From Zarea fungicola (lineage: Eukaryota > Ascomycota > Sordariomycetes > Hypocreales > Cordycipitaceae): 64,000 bases of DNA. The notes beneath the pieces were generated by a model. It was not told where the DNA came from, did not search any database, and was given only the letters and a program-made list of their open reading frames with translations. Of this stretch, positions 44,194-56,861 are shown in pieces (the first letter of the stretch is position 1; the number at the start of each line of letters is the position of its first letter). A program made the position numbers and the translations under genes. Where the stretch lies: contig FWCC01000044.1 in assembly GCA_900169235.1 (NCBI GenBank), positions 186,001 to 250,000 of the forward strand, given 5' to 3'.

Positions 44194-46652
44194 ATGGCTT
44201 TGCAAGGCCAAGGCCCGGCCCCGAGCATGGAGCCGCCGAACCCACAGCCAGATCTTGCAGCGATGAAACTGACCCGCGGCACCAGCTGCGTTGTCTGCCA
44301 GCAGCGCAAGGTGCGGTGTGACAAACAGAAGCCTTGTTCCAACTGCGTCAAGGCTGGAGTCGAGTGTCGCGTCGTACCACCTCTACCCCCGCGGAGACGC
44401 AAGAAGCGCCTGCAGGAGAGAGATCTTCTTGAACGCCTAAAAAAGTACGAAGACTTGTTGCGCGAGCACAATATCAACTTTGATGACCCCGATCACGACC
44501 CTAAACGTGACGCTGCTCATGGCGAGGATGTCGATGAGCTGGAACATGACTTTGAAAACCTCAAAACCAGCCCATCAGAAGGCTTGTCGCCCGCTGAATC
44601 GCAGCATGCTCGCACCGTACGGTAAGGCGACCCAGTAGTTGCTCATTATTAGTACAAAATCTGGAGCAAACCGCTGACAGTTTCTTAGATGGAAGATAGG
44701 CGCCTTGCTTCACCTAAACAGCGCAGATGTACGTGATAGTCTGCTAAACGATTCATCTGACGAAGAAGTTGACTATCCGTTCATGTACCGCGCCTTTGAC
44801 AAAATGTTCAGCAATCGAAATCCCTTCCCCCTTCTCTTCAGTGATGAGGAACTTTCACTCAGCGAGTATCGTCCGTCCACCATACACACCTTTCAGCTCT
44901 GGCAGATTTACATTGATAATGTCAACCCTCTTTTTAAACTTACCCATGTCCCCACTGTCCAGCAACAAGTCATTGCCTATACAAGCAACCCAGACCAGGC
45001 CCCTAAAAACATGGAGGCCTTGATGTTTGCGATATACTTGATGGCTGTATCGTCTCTCGAGGATTCCGAAGTTCAACAGCGCTTCCAAGCTACTAAACAT
45101 GAACTCCTCGGTCAGTTTTTTGCTGGTCTGCAGCAGGCACTCATCAATGCCCATTTTATGCGCAACCCTGATGTAACTACACTACAAGCCTTTTTTTTAT
45201 ACATGGTGAGCCTGTAACGCTTTGATTCTTCTTCTTCTTCTTTTTTTGGCTGACACTTGATAGCTGGCCATACGATGGTTTCTCGACCCCCGACATGTTT
45301 TTCTCATCATGGGCTTAATGGTACGAATGGCTCACCACATGTTACTGCACAGAGATCCGGCCGATCAACGCTATTCCCCTTATGATTGTGAGCAACGCCG
45401 CCGATTATGGTGGACGATTGCAGCATTCGATAGACGCATTGGCGAAATGACTGGTGCGGCGGTCACAGCACTGACTGCTCCAAATAATACACGGCTACCG
45501 CTCAACATTAACGACTCAGATTTGTATGTCGAGCGAGCTGAGGCGCCCACTCCGCATCCGGGGGCGACCGAGATGACCTTTCCACTCATACGAGCGGAGC
45601 TCGCTATGGCAATGCCAATGCCAGAGGATTATATACGTGATGTTCACACGACTGAGATGAAAAAGCCAACAGGCAAAGTCACACTCCGGGTAACTGGGCC
45701 GGACAAAAAGCCGTATACCATTGACGGATTTTGCGCACACATTGAAGGAACCTATCTGGCTCACTGTGACCCAAACATTCCACTTCATTTCTTTACTCTC
45801 ACAATGACACGCCAAGCTCTGAACAGACTGCACGTCATTTCATATCTGATCAGACTGGCCCACGGCCTAACGTCTTCGACAGATGAGACTGACCGCGAAT
45901 ATCTCTTCAGACAAGCCACAGAAATGCTTGAACATGACAACGTTTTACAATCGCGAGACAGTATTAAGGGCTACCTCTGGTTTACACAGCACTTTTTCCC
46001 TTTCCCTGCTTACATGTTTCTCGTCAACGAACTTCGATTCCGACTCATCGGCCCCGAGGTTGACCGTGCATGGACCGCCATCGCTACAAACCATAGTTTA
46101 CGAGGCATGATGCACGGCCTCCACAGCCCCATGCACATGGCCTTTGGTCATCTTTTTGTCAAGGCATGGGCTGCCCGCGAGATAGCACTACAACAGCACG
46201 GACAGAATTCTGCTGTCCCTCAATTCATTGTATCACTGCAAGAGTTTGTCGAAAAGCGTCGCCAGGCCAAGGCACACAACCTGCCAGACCCGATTGATGA
46301 CTCTCTCCAGGGCGTCAGCGTACCAAAACCATCGCCTTCGGCGTACAGCACGCCAGGATCTCACGGTGACAGCGGCATCGGCATTGGAAAGCCGACCCCA
46401 CAGATGGACAACCAACCAATTAATGTGGCGATGCCTCAGGGGCAAGCTCCAGGTCCAAACCTGGATGATACAGATATGGACTGGTCATACATACTGTCAG
46501 GCTACCAGGACGGATCTATTTTCCAGAGTTTTAATTCATTTGACTTTAATGACCCTTCCGGCGGCATGGGAGGCTTTGGCGGCATGAGCGGAGGCCCAAT
46601 GGGAGGAATGGGTATGAACATGGGCAGTGGACCTAACATGTTTGGCAACTAA
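44194..46652 (+). CDS. Zn2Cys6 transcription factor with fungal-specific regulatory domain
   Basis: This is a nuclear DNA-binding activator or repressor. Exons are 44194-44621, 44689-45205 and 45264-46652 (777 aa), with introns of 67 nt (GTAAGG) and 58 nt (GTGAGC, CTTGATAG). The Zn cluster is canonical: C32-x2-C35-x6-C42-x5-C48-x2-C51-x6-C58. A basic linker (PRRRKKRLQERDL) and a short coiled coil for dimerisation (LLERLKKYEDLLREHNINF) follow. The middle-homology region covers about 200-500, with FQLWQIYIDNVNPLFKLTHV and the family motif LGLxxRxAxxMxLHRD-like at about 325 (LMVRMAHHMLLHRDPADQR), then DCEQRRRLWWTIAAFDRR. The tail is Gly/Met-rich (GGMGGFGGMSGGPMGGMG). The target is unknown; the divergent pump is the first candidate. 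Confidence 0.92.
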
Positions 46653-46954
46653 TCCGCGGGTCGGACACTTGTACACATCCTGGAACGAGAAATACACAGT
46701 GTTTTTAGTATTCTGTATGGGAAGAAAAACTCTCCTCTGTGTGTCTCTTTGGCACAGTAATAGATAGATGCAAAGGTGATTACATTTTTGCAAAAAAAAA
46801 GTATTTGTACGAGGGCAAATCCTCACTCTATTTAGATATCCAAGACGTGGCAAAGTTGCTTAGGTTAAAGGAAAATAAAAAAGGACAACGCCACGCCCCG
46901 ACGAGTAAAAAGAAAATAGAATAAAAATCGTATAATTGCCAAACGCTCTTGCGT
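46653..46954. other. convergent 3' flanks of the regulator and RKM5
   Basis: About 300 bp of A-rich non-coding sequence between two stops on opposite strands. Confidence 0.5.
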
Positions 46955-48120
46955 TTATTCTTTTTCCCGTAATATTCCAATGTGCACGACAAAACCGGCA
47001 CTCGGCCTCAACGCCTTGGGCAGCTTCTCATCTGGGACGCGCCACACGCGAAAGTCAATTATAAACGCTGCCAGCCACGACTTGAAGACATCGTCATTGC
47101 GTAGCTGCTGCGCAACGATGCACAGACTTGGCTTCTCCCCGACATGCCTATGCCCCTCGTCTTCCTCCTCTTGGCGGCGGAGACGACAGGCATCGGCGCA
47201 CGTCTGCACCAGAGGGGGGATGAGCGCATAGTTGTACACGCAATCCACTGCGAGCACAGCGTCATAGCTCCGTCGCTGCGGCGGCGGCACGGGCACATCC
47301 GTTTCCCAGTCGAGTATCTCGAATGATATGTTGATGGCATCTGCTGCTGCTGCCGCCGTCGATGATGATGACGGTGTCTTGGACTTGCTGTTTGACTTGC
47401 CGGGTTTAGACTTGTTGCGATGTGAGGACGAGACTGAGGAGGGTGAGAGAGGTAGGCGATGAGCGTTCTCGTCGAGGTTGCGCTGCATGAAGCGCTGGAC
47501 GTAGAGCTGATCGGAGAGCGTGTGGGAGGCCACGCGGGCGGAAAGGGCAAAGGCGTTGAGAGGGGATATGCCGCATCCGAGTTCCAAGACGGCGGACGTG
47601 CTGTCGAGCAAGGCAGTAGTCGCAGAGGAGGTGGAAGTGGTGGAACAAGGGGAAGGAGAGAAGAGAAAGTTGGTGGGCGAAGACAACCAGTCTGCGAACA
47701 AGGGCGATATTTTCCACAGGACTTTTTATTTTCTCCAAAGAAGAAGAGTCAGCATGAGAAGACAAGTGAGTACATTAACATGAAGGGAAAAAATCAAAAC
47801 AGGAAGCATTCTACCTGCACCTGTAGTGCCGCCGGCTCGATCAGAGGACAATACGCCTGGTGACTGATGAATCGTGTACTCGACACCTCCAACCTGAACG
47901 TCGACACTGCTGGCCTTAGGGTCGATGAAGCCTAAGTTGGAGGATGGGATGGGCTGCGAATAGAGCCAGAACGTTTCTACATGTTTTCATCTGGTTTAGC
48001 ATTTCTTCTTTCTTCTCTTTCTACTTGTTGATAAGTCCTGATAATATGCATGTGATTACCTTCGTCCGCATCCTCAACTTCTGGTTCTAGCATTGACTTG
48101 AATGTCTCTGCGAAGGACAT
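46955..48120 (-). CDS. RKM5: ribosomal protein lysine methyltransferase, Rkm5-like
   Basis: This is a seven-beta-strand SAM methyltransferase. Yeast Rkm5 monomethylates a lysine of Rpl1 (uL1). Exons are 48060-48120, 47815-47976 and 46955-47721 (complement), 329 aa. Introns are 83 nt (GTAATC to TGTAG) and 92 nt (GTAGAA to AAAAG). The splices restore ETFWLYSQPIPSSNLGFIDP and LWKISPLFADWLSSPTNFLF, both typical of the family. SAM motif I is LELGCGISP at about 120-128. DCVYN at about 234-238 and VQTCADACRLR follow, then VCIVAQQLR-like and VWRVPDEKLP near the end. A low-complexity Ser/Lys insert occupies about 170-205. An in-frame ATG at 48243 would add 41 residues; the shorter start is preferred but not proven. 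Confidence 0.88.
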
Positions 48121-48590
48121 GGCTGTGTGGTTATTGCCTTCAACATGACAGACAATGCGAGAAATGAGAGTGCTGATGTTGTGAAGTGGGCGGACTGATC
48201 CACCTACTACTAATTGACTAGATCTATGCAACTCCACGGCCATTGATTGACAGCATCGAGAAAGATAACAACTTTTCTACATAACCTCATATTATTGTTG
48301 TTTCTAGGCTCAGCTGTTGCGTTTTGTGACGCACATCCATCCATACGTTTTGTCACTTGCCAATTTTTGTGCCAATATTTACAGATATGATTGCCAATTG
48401 ATCACTTGTCCAAGAGGATAAAAAAGTAGGTTAAAAAACACACAGAAACATGAAACCAGCTATTTTTTTTTTCAAAAAAAAAAAATAAGTCCATGACGCA
48501 TTGCACCTAATTTGCTCTTTCTTTTCCTATGTACAAAAAATATTCCTCCGACTGCACAAACAAACCAATCAACCTCATACATAAAAACAT
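48121..48590. other. RKM5 upstream region and NCS-1 3' flank
   Basis: 470 bp between two minus-strand genes, with A and T runs at about 48465-48488. It should hold the RKM5 promoter. Confidence 0.5.
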
Positions 48591-49723
48591 CTACACCAGT
48601 CCGTCGTAAAGAGAGAGGGCGGAGACGATAGTCTCATCGCGTTTGCTGCCTTCTTTAAACTCTTCGAGATCTAAGCTCCCGTTTTCGTCCTTGTCCATCA
48701 TACGGAAAATCTTGCGGACACGCTTCTCAGGGGTGTCTTCGTCCTCGGGGAGCTTGACCATGGAGCCAACCTGAGTGGACAGGTGATTAGTTCTTCGTGA
48801 CGGCAGTACAGTAGTTGCTGGGGAGGTAATTATCTTACCATTTTGTAAATTGCCTCGACGATTTGCAGCATTTCATCGTAGGTTATCTTGCCGTCGCGGT
48901 CAATGTCGTAGAGCTGAAAGGCCCAATCGAGCTTATCCTCCATCTTGCCCCGGCTAGTAACGCTCAGGGCGCAGATAAACTCCTTGAAGTCAATGGTGCC
49001 GGAGCGGTCGCTGTCAAACACGTTGAAAACATAGTCTGCAAAGGAACTTGGGTCACCAAACGGAAAAAATTGGCGATAGATCTTTTGGAACTCTTGCTTG
49101 CTGAGCATGCCCGAGGGGCAGTCCTTGAGGAAGCCTACATGGAGGAAAGGCAGAGACATTAGCGGAGTTCGAGCTGCAAACCTGTGAGAGGGAGGCTCGT
49201 GTGACGGCGAACTGTGTAGTAGTGCGCCAAGGATAATCAAGGCAACGCCGATAGTCGAATAGGAGGAAGGGGGAAGTTGGGAACACAGCGTCGTGGATGG
49301 ATCGTCATAGCCGAGTTTTGTTGCAACATACCCTTGTACCATTGCTGTAGCTCCTTCTTGTCAAAGTGAGTAGACTTTTGAAGCTCTACGAGCTGTTCCT
49401 GGGAGAGCTTGGACTGTCTAGTGGCGAGTGCGAAGGTATCACAAAACTGTTAGCTGGTGGTTTTGTTCCTGGGATCTCCGCATTTAAAGTTTGCGCCAAA
49501 ACGAGGGGTGGCCTCCCGTATTCGCGGCGTACCTTCGGCGGCAGCTCGCGAGGAACGAAATCCTGATGGAGGAGCAGGTACCCGTCCATCAACTCTGCCG
49601 CCGGCGCAGTACCTTTGGCCACCATCGTCACAGACGCAGGTATAAATCGCGCCGAAGAAAGAGAGAGGAGGGATAGAAAAAAGAGGCAGAGGCATGAGAG
49701 TAGACGACTCACGATTTACCCAT
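48591..49723 (-). CDS. NCS1: neuronal calcium sensor 1 / frequenin homologue
   Basis: This is a membrane-associated calcium switch; in yeast Frq1 activates the PI4-kinase Pik1. Exons are 49713-49723, 49332-49417, 48839-49134 and 48591-48770 (complement), exactly 190 aa, the length of NCS-1 across eukaryotes. The first coding exon is only 11 nt (MGK and two bases), followed by a 295-nt intron; other introns are 197 and 68 nt. The N-terminus MGKSQSKLS carries Gly2 for myristoylation. EF1 is degenerate (the CPSG loop). EF2 ([12 protein letters not shown]), EF3 ([12 protein letters not shown]) and EF4 ([12 protein letters not shown]) have full Ca ligands. The end is ALSLYDGLV, as in the family. 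Confidence 0.97.
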
Positions 49724-51629
49724 GATTCGTTTCGAAACTGAATTCGGGGTCTTTGTAGAAGATCGACGGGATCGAGCAATAGACGGTGGTGGAGGGGTAA
49801 GCCGGCGCCGGTACGGCAATCGAAAGAGCCGGATGCGATGTCTTGGGAGAGTGAAAGAGAAAGGCCGGATTGGAAGCGATGGGATGCGGAGAAAAGGGCG
49901 AAATGTGTGATTAGAGTGCCAGCTTTAGACAATGAACGTTTTGGAGGCTGCTGGTCGGCGAGGAGAGGGAGGGTTGAAATCAGGAATCGGCGGATTGAGG
50001 TGACGAGGGTAGAAGCCCGGCAGAAAAAGACGGAAGTTTATGCAAGGGCTGACAATGTTAAGAAGAAGAAAAAAGGCACTTCGGGGTGCGGGATAGCGTA
50101 TGGTACCTTGTAGGGAATAGGATGGTACTATATCGTAAGTGAGTGAGAAGTCTGGGTCTGAAGCAAAAAGACAGAAGAATGCGGAGGAGGCGATGGCGAA
50201 ACAAGAAGAACCTTGTGAGGACCACAAAGCCCGGCGCGTAGAGTCTCTGGGGAACAGGTGAAGGCAAGCTACAGCGGCACAGCGGATACAGGGGAGTTAC
50301 AGTGGACAGATGACGACCGGATTCGCTGTACTGCGGAGTCGGTGGTGGGGTAAAAGGCGCTGGAGAAGTGTTGCGTCCCCTAAAATTACTCTGCTAAACA
50401 ATGGCGGCTCCCCTGATGCTTCGTGAGGTTATGGAGCGCCACCATTTGCGCGCCACAATTGTTGGCCTCTTGCCAGTGGAGAGGATGGAGCATGCCCGCC
50501 TCATTCTCGTCTGGGCATCGCCAACCACACAAGGGACCCTGCAGCGCATCCATCTGGCCGGCCAGGTACATGTAACTCCGTAGTACCAAAGGCAGGGATG
50601 GTACTCATTGCCCACCAAATAACCTCTACAGCTTGGCTGCAGCCACCAACCAAAAAAAAAAAAAAAAAAGAAGTTTACAATTATTACAGGTGCACTAGCA
50701 TATGCGATACATATTCTATTTCAAATCTCCGCCCTTGCTGCTTTCACCCCACATTTTAGCCTTGCCGCCCCATGCAACTGTTGACACTGAACAGAGAGCA
50801 GGACATCGTCGCAAATAAAATGCTACCTTGTCCACGTACCGCTCCTCTGGAAGAACGCAGAATATGCACAGCATATGAGGAATGAGAATTGAATAATAGA
50901 CATCCTTGCTGCAGGCGAACTATACACATACACATACACATATATATATTAACAGACCCAAGGCCGGCCTGTGCGGCCACTTGTGAAGAAAAAATCCCCA
51001 TCGACGTACATTGAGTACTGGTGTTTGGCTCACGATCGCAGCACTGCCACACTCGGGAACCTGGCTAATTGCCCAACTGCCCAAGTAGGTAGGTCACTTT
51101 ACCAGGGGGACCGCCACCTCGTTCTTCCAGTTCTCACTCTTTTGCCAAGCGTTGGGATTTGATCTCCTCATTGGCCTCAAACAAGCTTTTCCCAAGCCCA
51201 CCGGGCTGGCCCTTCTTGTGCCACCCTTCAGGAAACACGCTGCACGCCCCGACCGCCGACTGCATTCAAGCGCAATTACAGAGGACATGCTATGCAAACG
51301 CGGCGAAAACAATTTATGCATATATGTCATATTGTCCTCTATATCAATATCCATACTAAATTGCTAATGCTTGCGGCACACCGACACCATCTACACCTAA
51401 ACATTCCTACCAAGTTTTGCCCCTCAGGAGTCCCTTCAAAGTGTCCATTACGCAAATTCAATGCTTTCCCGCCCAAGCGCCGTCCACCATGATGTCAAAG
51501 TAAAAGGAAATGAAAAGGAAATGACCATACACCGAGAGCACCGCGCCAGGTCCTTGGTCAGATATATAAATAACGAAAAAAGGAAATCATTCGCTTTGCC
51601 CAAAAATCTTCATATCCTTCTCCTCCTTT
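49724..51629. other. intergenic between NCS-1 start and CDC45 stop
   Basis: 1.9 kb without a recognised gene. The first part is the NCS-1 leader and promoter. A poly(A) run lies at 50655-50670, a CA/TA microsatellite at about 50924-50950, and a TAGGTAGGT motif at 51086-51094. The 60-codon frame at 50401-50583 is not supported by anything else. Confidence 0.5.
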
Positions 51630-54246
51630 CTACCCAACGACAGCCTTCATGCTCAGGCTCTCCAAAAAGCCTCCTAAATCTTCCTTTTTAACTTCAACCA
51701 CGCAGTGCTCGAAGCTGTCAATTCGTACTCGCGCACTCGTCTCCCCGACCACTTCTTGGAATGCGGTGCCGAATCGGTTCAGACCGTAGCCCTTTTCATG
51801 CTCCCCGTCCTCCCCGTCGGATTCCTCGTCTGAATCCGAGCCCTCCGAGCCCTCTGACTCCGTTTCTAGCTCATCTGCATCCTCATCACCTGCGGCCTCC
51901 TTCGCCGCTCGCTTTTGCGCCCTGACACGCTCTTTGGCTTGCCGAGACTCTTCCTTTTTCTTGGCCTTGGCCTCTCTCGCCTGTTGCCTACGCCTAACCG
52001 CTTCCTTATCCATAAATGTAGAATCGGGCCCGCCGCCGCCACCTGTGCCAACAACAATGTACACCCCACGTTTCTCGTGGAGACTGGCTACCACCAGTGG
52101 CGTGCCGCGGCCGCCATGCGCCAGTTTGCCGTGCGCCTCCCTCTCCTGCTCCGCGAGGGCTTCCCCGATCCATAGCGACAGTTTTGTTAAGGCTGCAGGA
52201 TGTGTGAACAGAGCCACATCCGGCCCATCCTTGACAACACACAATCGGAATGCACGCAGATGCTTGATTTGCTTCTTGTTGATGAGCGACGTGCCAGTTC
52301 GGTAAATCGCCCTGTGCAAAAACTGTGCCGTGGGAAGGCCTGCCTTGAGCGCGTCAATGTCTTCGAGTGCATCGTACGCGTCCCAGAACCGGCCAACCCA
52401 CTCCTCGCCTTGAGCCGCGACCTCGGCATCATCCTCCAGTTCTCGATTGGCCTGGCTCGCCGCGTATGCCGCGTCCAAGGCTTGTGTCTGCTTGCCTACT
52501 TCAAGCAGAGCGCCAATCACAACACCGACATCTTGCGCTGACAGTGTTGCTCGCCAGCCCCAACTTCGAACGAAGCCCCAGCCATCCTTGGCACCCCCAC
52601 GGTCTTTGCCCTCAGTATCAACTGCAGGGACCATCTCATCTAGATTATACAATTTGCCATACTGCAGAAGCTTTGCTCGAAGCTCGCGCTTAAGCATCAT
52701 GTCCATGTGTGTATAGCTCTGCTTGCACTGCGCAAGACTAACACCCATTTTGGCCAACAATTTATGCAGTCTCTTGATTCCAGTTTCACTCCAAGTTTTT
52801 AGACGCGAAAACAGGTATGGCGAATGCAACATGCTGTCGTAAAGACTCCAGTGACGGATGAGGAGGAAACGCGGTTCTGGTGATAGCCTGATGCCGTTGT
52901 CCTCGGGATTGCGAGCTGTTGTTGGTATGATGCCTGTATTCTCCGGAGCAACGCGTCCGTTGGCGATTTCCGGCGGGTTCAGTCGACGGACTTCATCTCG
53001 CAGCAGTTGACGTAGGCGTGCACCGCGCACTCCCATCCAGCCTGTTGGGCGGTTCCTGTCGGTTGTTCGAACAGGTGCCGCCACACCTGCGGACGATTTG
53101 CCGTACAGCTCCATTGATGTAACACCAACAATGGTAAGCCATAGCAGGTCGTTGTCTTCGCGACCAAGTTCAGATGCCAGGGAGTACATCATGGAGGAAA
53201 TAGGGTCTGAAAAGGAGGACCCCATCTTGTAATATTGATGCAGCACTGCCTCGTTGTCAGTTCGCATCCGTAATAGCCGTCGTCTAAGGGCGCGGCCCGA
53301 GGGAGCTGGTGTCCCCTGCGCTGCAGATGGCGGTTCGATGGGATCGCCGGACAGTCTGGCTTCGGGATCTCTGAGCGAGACTAACCCTCGCTGTACTGGG
53401 CGCCTCGGTGAGTTGGGAATTGGGCTCGACTGCATCACTGTTAGCTTGACGGCTTATAACAGAGGGACTTTTGCTACGCACTGAGTTGCTTCTCCGCCGT
53501 TGATGAGGTCTATCATCGTCGTCACTCGATTCGTCATCATTGTCACCGGACCAGCTCTTTCTTTTTAAACCCGCAAGGGCACGGGGCTCTGGAGGCTCAT
53601 CGTCATCGTCATCACTTTGGCCGTAGTCCCCCTGACTGTCATCGTCAAGTTCAGGCATATCCACCAGCGCCAGATACGCGTCACGCTCCGCGATCAGGTC
53701 TTCTTCAATATCACCATCGTCAAACACGACAATTCCGCCGCGATCAGAGTTGTAGGCGCGTCCAATCTCGCCACCTTGCACGCCGAGCGGACTTCGCGAC
53801 TGGTATGACGGTGTGCCTTCCATGGAAGGCTGGAGGGGAAAGCCACCAAAGACGTTGGCCAGGTTCCAAGGTCGATGAGCATCCATCACCCATACCTCGA
53901 CACCACTGTAGGGGTTCTCTTCGCCCTCAGGTTCGAGCCCAAGTAGCGGGCCGAGATCAACCATGCCGCCCACGCCAAGGCAGATGACTAGGCCACCGGC
54001 ACCACCCTGCGACTGCATCATGGGGGCGACAAGCTCCTTGCCAGCCCTCTCCAGATCGGAGTAGCCCGAAATGGGCTGTATCTTGTGCGGAATGTAGTCA
54101 TGTTTGAGAAGTCGAGTCAGGATGCGACAGCCACATAAAGCATCAGGTTCGAGAGCGACAAGGATGAGTACCGGCGGCGAAAGAGGGTGTCTTGAGTTTT
54201 GGAGATGAATGTAGAGCTTCGAAATCAAAGAGCGTGGTAGATACAT
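51630..54246 (-). CDS. CDC45: DNA replication initiation factor Cdc45
   Basis: This is a core member of the CMG (Cdc45-Mcm2-7-GINS) replicative helicase. Exons are 53482-54246 and 51630-53429 (complement), 854 aa. The 52-nt intron (GTGCGT, AAGCTAACAG, TGCAG) joins two different frames in phase 0. The ATG at 54246 gives MYLPRSLISKLYIHLQNSRH, the conserved N-terminus, so the longer upstream frame is not used. The DHH-like N-terminal fold has VLILVALEPDALCGCRILTR and VMDAHRPWNLANVF. A very acidic linker covers about 200-255. The central helical part has LWLTIVGVTSMELYGK, FLLIRHWSLYDSMLHSPYLF and MGVSLAQCKQSYTHMDM. A Lys/Arg then Asp/Glu-rich insert lies at about 740-800, and the C-terminal block is FGTAFQEVVGETSARVRIDS. 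Confidence 0.97.
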
Positions 54247-55728
54247 GGCTATGCAACTGTCTACGCAGGTCGGAACCGGCCAGCTACTGGATGCATGGGA
54301 GGAGTCGCAAGGGACAACTAGTTGCAAGAGTGGTCCGTAGTACGTCGCCGAGTTGAATTTGTATGTAATTGCTGTAGAATAGAAAATGCGAATATGTGAA
54401 TAAAACTCGTACACGATGCTGTCTCTGTAATAGAAGCGTTCTATTGAGTACGTGGTTGGTTAGAAAGCAATGCCTGGCTAAAGAAAAAGCAGTTTAATGC
54501 AAACTGGTGTGGGTGTGGGTGTTGATCGTGGACGCGCGCTGTGTGTGGGAGAGAGAAGAGGTGAGGACGCGTTTTCGGTGGCGCCACGGCTTAACCCGCG
54601 TCAACTCTTTAATGGACTAATGCCGTCCCTCTAGCGATGCAGCTCCCGTGCAACTTGGCAGTTGGGAGAACCTACTGTGGCGCAGGCCGCTACTGAATGG
54701 CGGGGCTCTTCAACCATGCTCTAATTCATAGACATTGAATGGGTTAACTAATTACATCTATGGAACACCTCGGTATTTGATGAAATTTCCAACTTTATGA
54801 AATTTGCTCGCTCTTCTCTCTCATAACTTTAGTAGTCCCTCCTGTCAGTCTACCACCGCAGATTGGTCCCTGCCAGAGCCATTGTCTGTACAGTGTTGGG
54901 TTGTCCTACCACTCTTGCTTGCTCTATGCTGAGTGCAGCCAGACTGGTAGCATTATTTACGGATTTTCTTCGCATATGTATTTCGGAGCTCCGTACTCCG
55001 TACAATAAGTATGTAATATTCGGCTCATCCAATTTCTTGCCCCCTTTTGGCTCACAATTTGCACTCAAGTAGATCAACGTTTGGTGGTTGTCCAATACTG
55101 ACTATATCTCCGAAATTCTTGGCTCGCCATCAATGCTTCTCCACTACCAACGACGGCAGGTGACAGATTTAGTGGAAAGTTTTGACCCGAAAGGATATCC
55201 CAGCTTCCACTTTCCTCCCTTGCCAATCACGAGACATGATCTCTTGTTGTGATATATAGAGGGGGGTTATAGGCGCTACAAAAAGTGTGGCGTGTCCCTC
55301 TTTTGTGCCTAGACTCAACACCTCTTAAGTACCAGATCCGGCTTACAGAGCACTATGGACGTAACAACTATCATCGGCTACTCCTGATAACGAATTCGGC
55401 CTCGGTTTCCCTATCTTTCCCTTTTTTGTAGAGCTAAAATTTGTACTGGATGCAGCCCTTTGCCGTTTGTAAGCCAGCATCGGGCTATCATCTGCGATCA
55501 AGCTCATCCCCGGCGCTAGAACCGCCGCCAGTGTGTGGGGCCTTGCTGGAAGCTGGCTGCCTTGTTCGTCTCATTGTCCCATCTCCGAACTTTCATTTGA
55601 CCTCTCATCTCCTCCCATTGATACGATTTGTCATTCCCCAGCCTTGAAATTTCAACCCCAATGCTGCAAGCCGGTGGTATAGACTGTAATACTTTCCCAA
55701 TGCTGCCACGGCCACTCTAGTGTGCGAG
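54247..55728. other. CDC45/methyltransferase divergent upstream region
   Basis: 1.5 kb without a credible gene. Pyrimidine-rich patches and AT-rich stretches; expected to hold both promoters. Confidence 0.5.
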
Positions 55729-56861
55729 ATGGACCATAATCAGCACTTCGAAGCCACCTCCGATTATGCCGAGTCCTTCGCGGCCTCAGAGTTTACTTCG
55801 ATCAAAACAAATACGTTTTTAAATCTCTACGATCATGGACGGTATGAACAACTCGCAAACTGTATATCAATGCTCCTCTGCTCATATTCATAGCCGCTAC
55901 CAAGGCGTCGTAGCCGACCGCTACGGTCTCCCTAACGATGAGGTCGAGCAGCTGCGTGAGGGCATTAAACACAGGCTCTACCTGGACCACATCCTCAAAG
56001 GCGAATATTTTTTGGCCCCTGTCGGTGACCGCCCTCAAAAGATTGTTGATCTCGGAACCGGTACTGGAATATGGGCCATGGAAGGTTTGCCTCCCGCTAA
56101 CCAGCCCATCCGCAATGCTGTTGCATTTGCTGATTTTTCGCTTTGGCAGTCGCCGAGAAGTTTCCCAGTGCCCGGGTCATTGGAACGGATATCTCCGCTA
56201 TACAGCCTGGTTGGACCCCGCCAAATCTAGAATACCACGTTGAGGATCTTGAAGACGAATGCCGTTCGTGGACGAGCATCTATAATGATGCCGACCTGGT
56301 GCATTGCCGGTTTTTTATCCAGGTATCCCGGAATCCTAGGCGGATAATTGACAACATATTCGAGTATGTAGTTGAACTCGGATACAAAAGTAGCAAACTA
56401 ATTTTGAAAGACGACTGAAGCCAGGTGGCTGGATCGAGTGCCATGACATTATTCCACTAGTCTACTCCCACGACGGATCTGTCGGCAAAGAGCATCCTAT
56501 GAACAAGATTTATGGCCTAGTCGCAGGGCCATTTTCTGAGGTATACAAATGGAACCTTCCCGTCGTGCATACGCTGCCTGCTTTGCTTCGAGAAGCAGGC
56601 TTTGTGAACATAACAACCCAAAAGACAGAGATTCCCATAGGGGCTTGGCCGAGCGAACACAGCCGTCGGGAGATGGGTCTTTTCCAGCAAGCGATTGTCC
56701 TGGATTTTGCCCTGGCTGTACTCGCCAAGCGGAATATTCTCGGCTTAGACCAGGACGAGGCAGCCGAACTTGGGCAGCAGGTTCTTGATGCGGTTCACGA
56801 CCCTAAAATTCACGCTTGCACAGACTGGGCAGATGTGTGGGCGCAAAAGCCATTCGAATAG
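55729..56861 (+). CDS. LaeA-like SAM-dependent methyltransferase
   Basis: This is a class I methyltransferase of the family that includes the secondary-metabolism regulator LaeA and many cluster-embedded paralogues. Exons are 55729-55841, 55894-56084, 56150-56363 and 56411-56861, 322 aa, with introns of 52, 65 and 47 nt. Splicing restores YDHGRRYQGVVADRYGLPND (residues 34-53), YFLAPVGDRPQKIVDLGTGT with GIWAMEVAEKFPSA (motif I), GTDISAIQPGWTPPN, VHCRFF and NIFERLKPGGWIECHD. The 47-nt third intron (GTATGT, AACTAAT, GAAAG) is near the lower size limit. The donor of intron 2 is the weaker GTTTGC. It is too short and too divergent at the N-terminus to call it LaeA itself. No metabolite genes are adjacent. 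Confidence 0.9.

Noticed and set aside
54850..55095. Small frames between CDC45 and the methyltransferase as short secreted proteins
   Set aside because: No signal peptide followed by a Cys pattern, and frames overlap on both strands in promoter-like sequence.
41519..56861. A secondary-metabolite cluster made of the pump, the Zn2Cys6 regulator and the LaeA-like methyltransferase
   Set aside because: No polyketide synthase, peptide synthetase, terpene synthase or oxidase is present, and conserved genes (RKM5, NCS-1, CDC45) lie between them.
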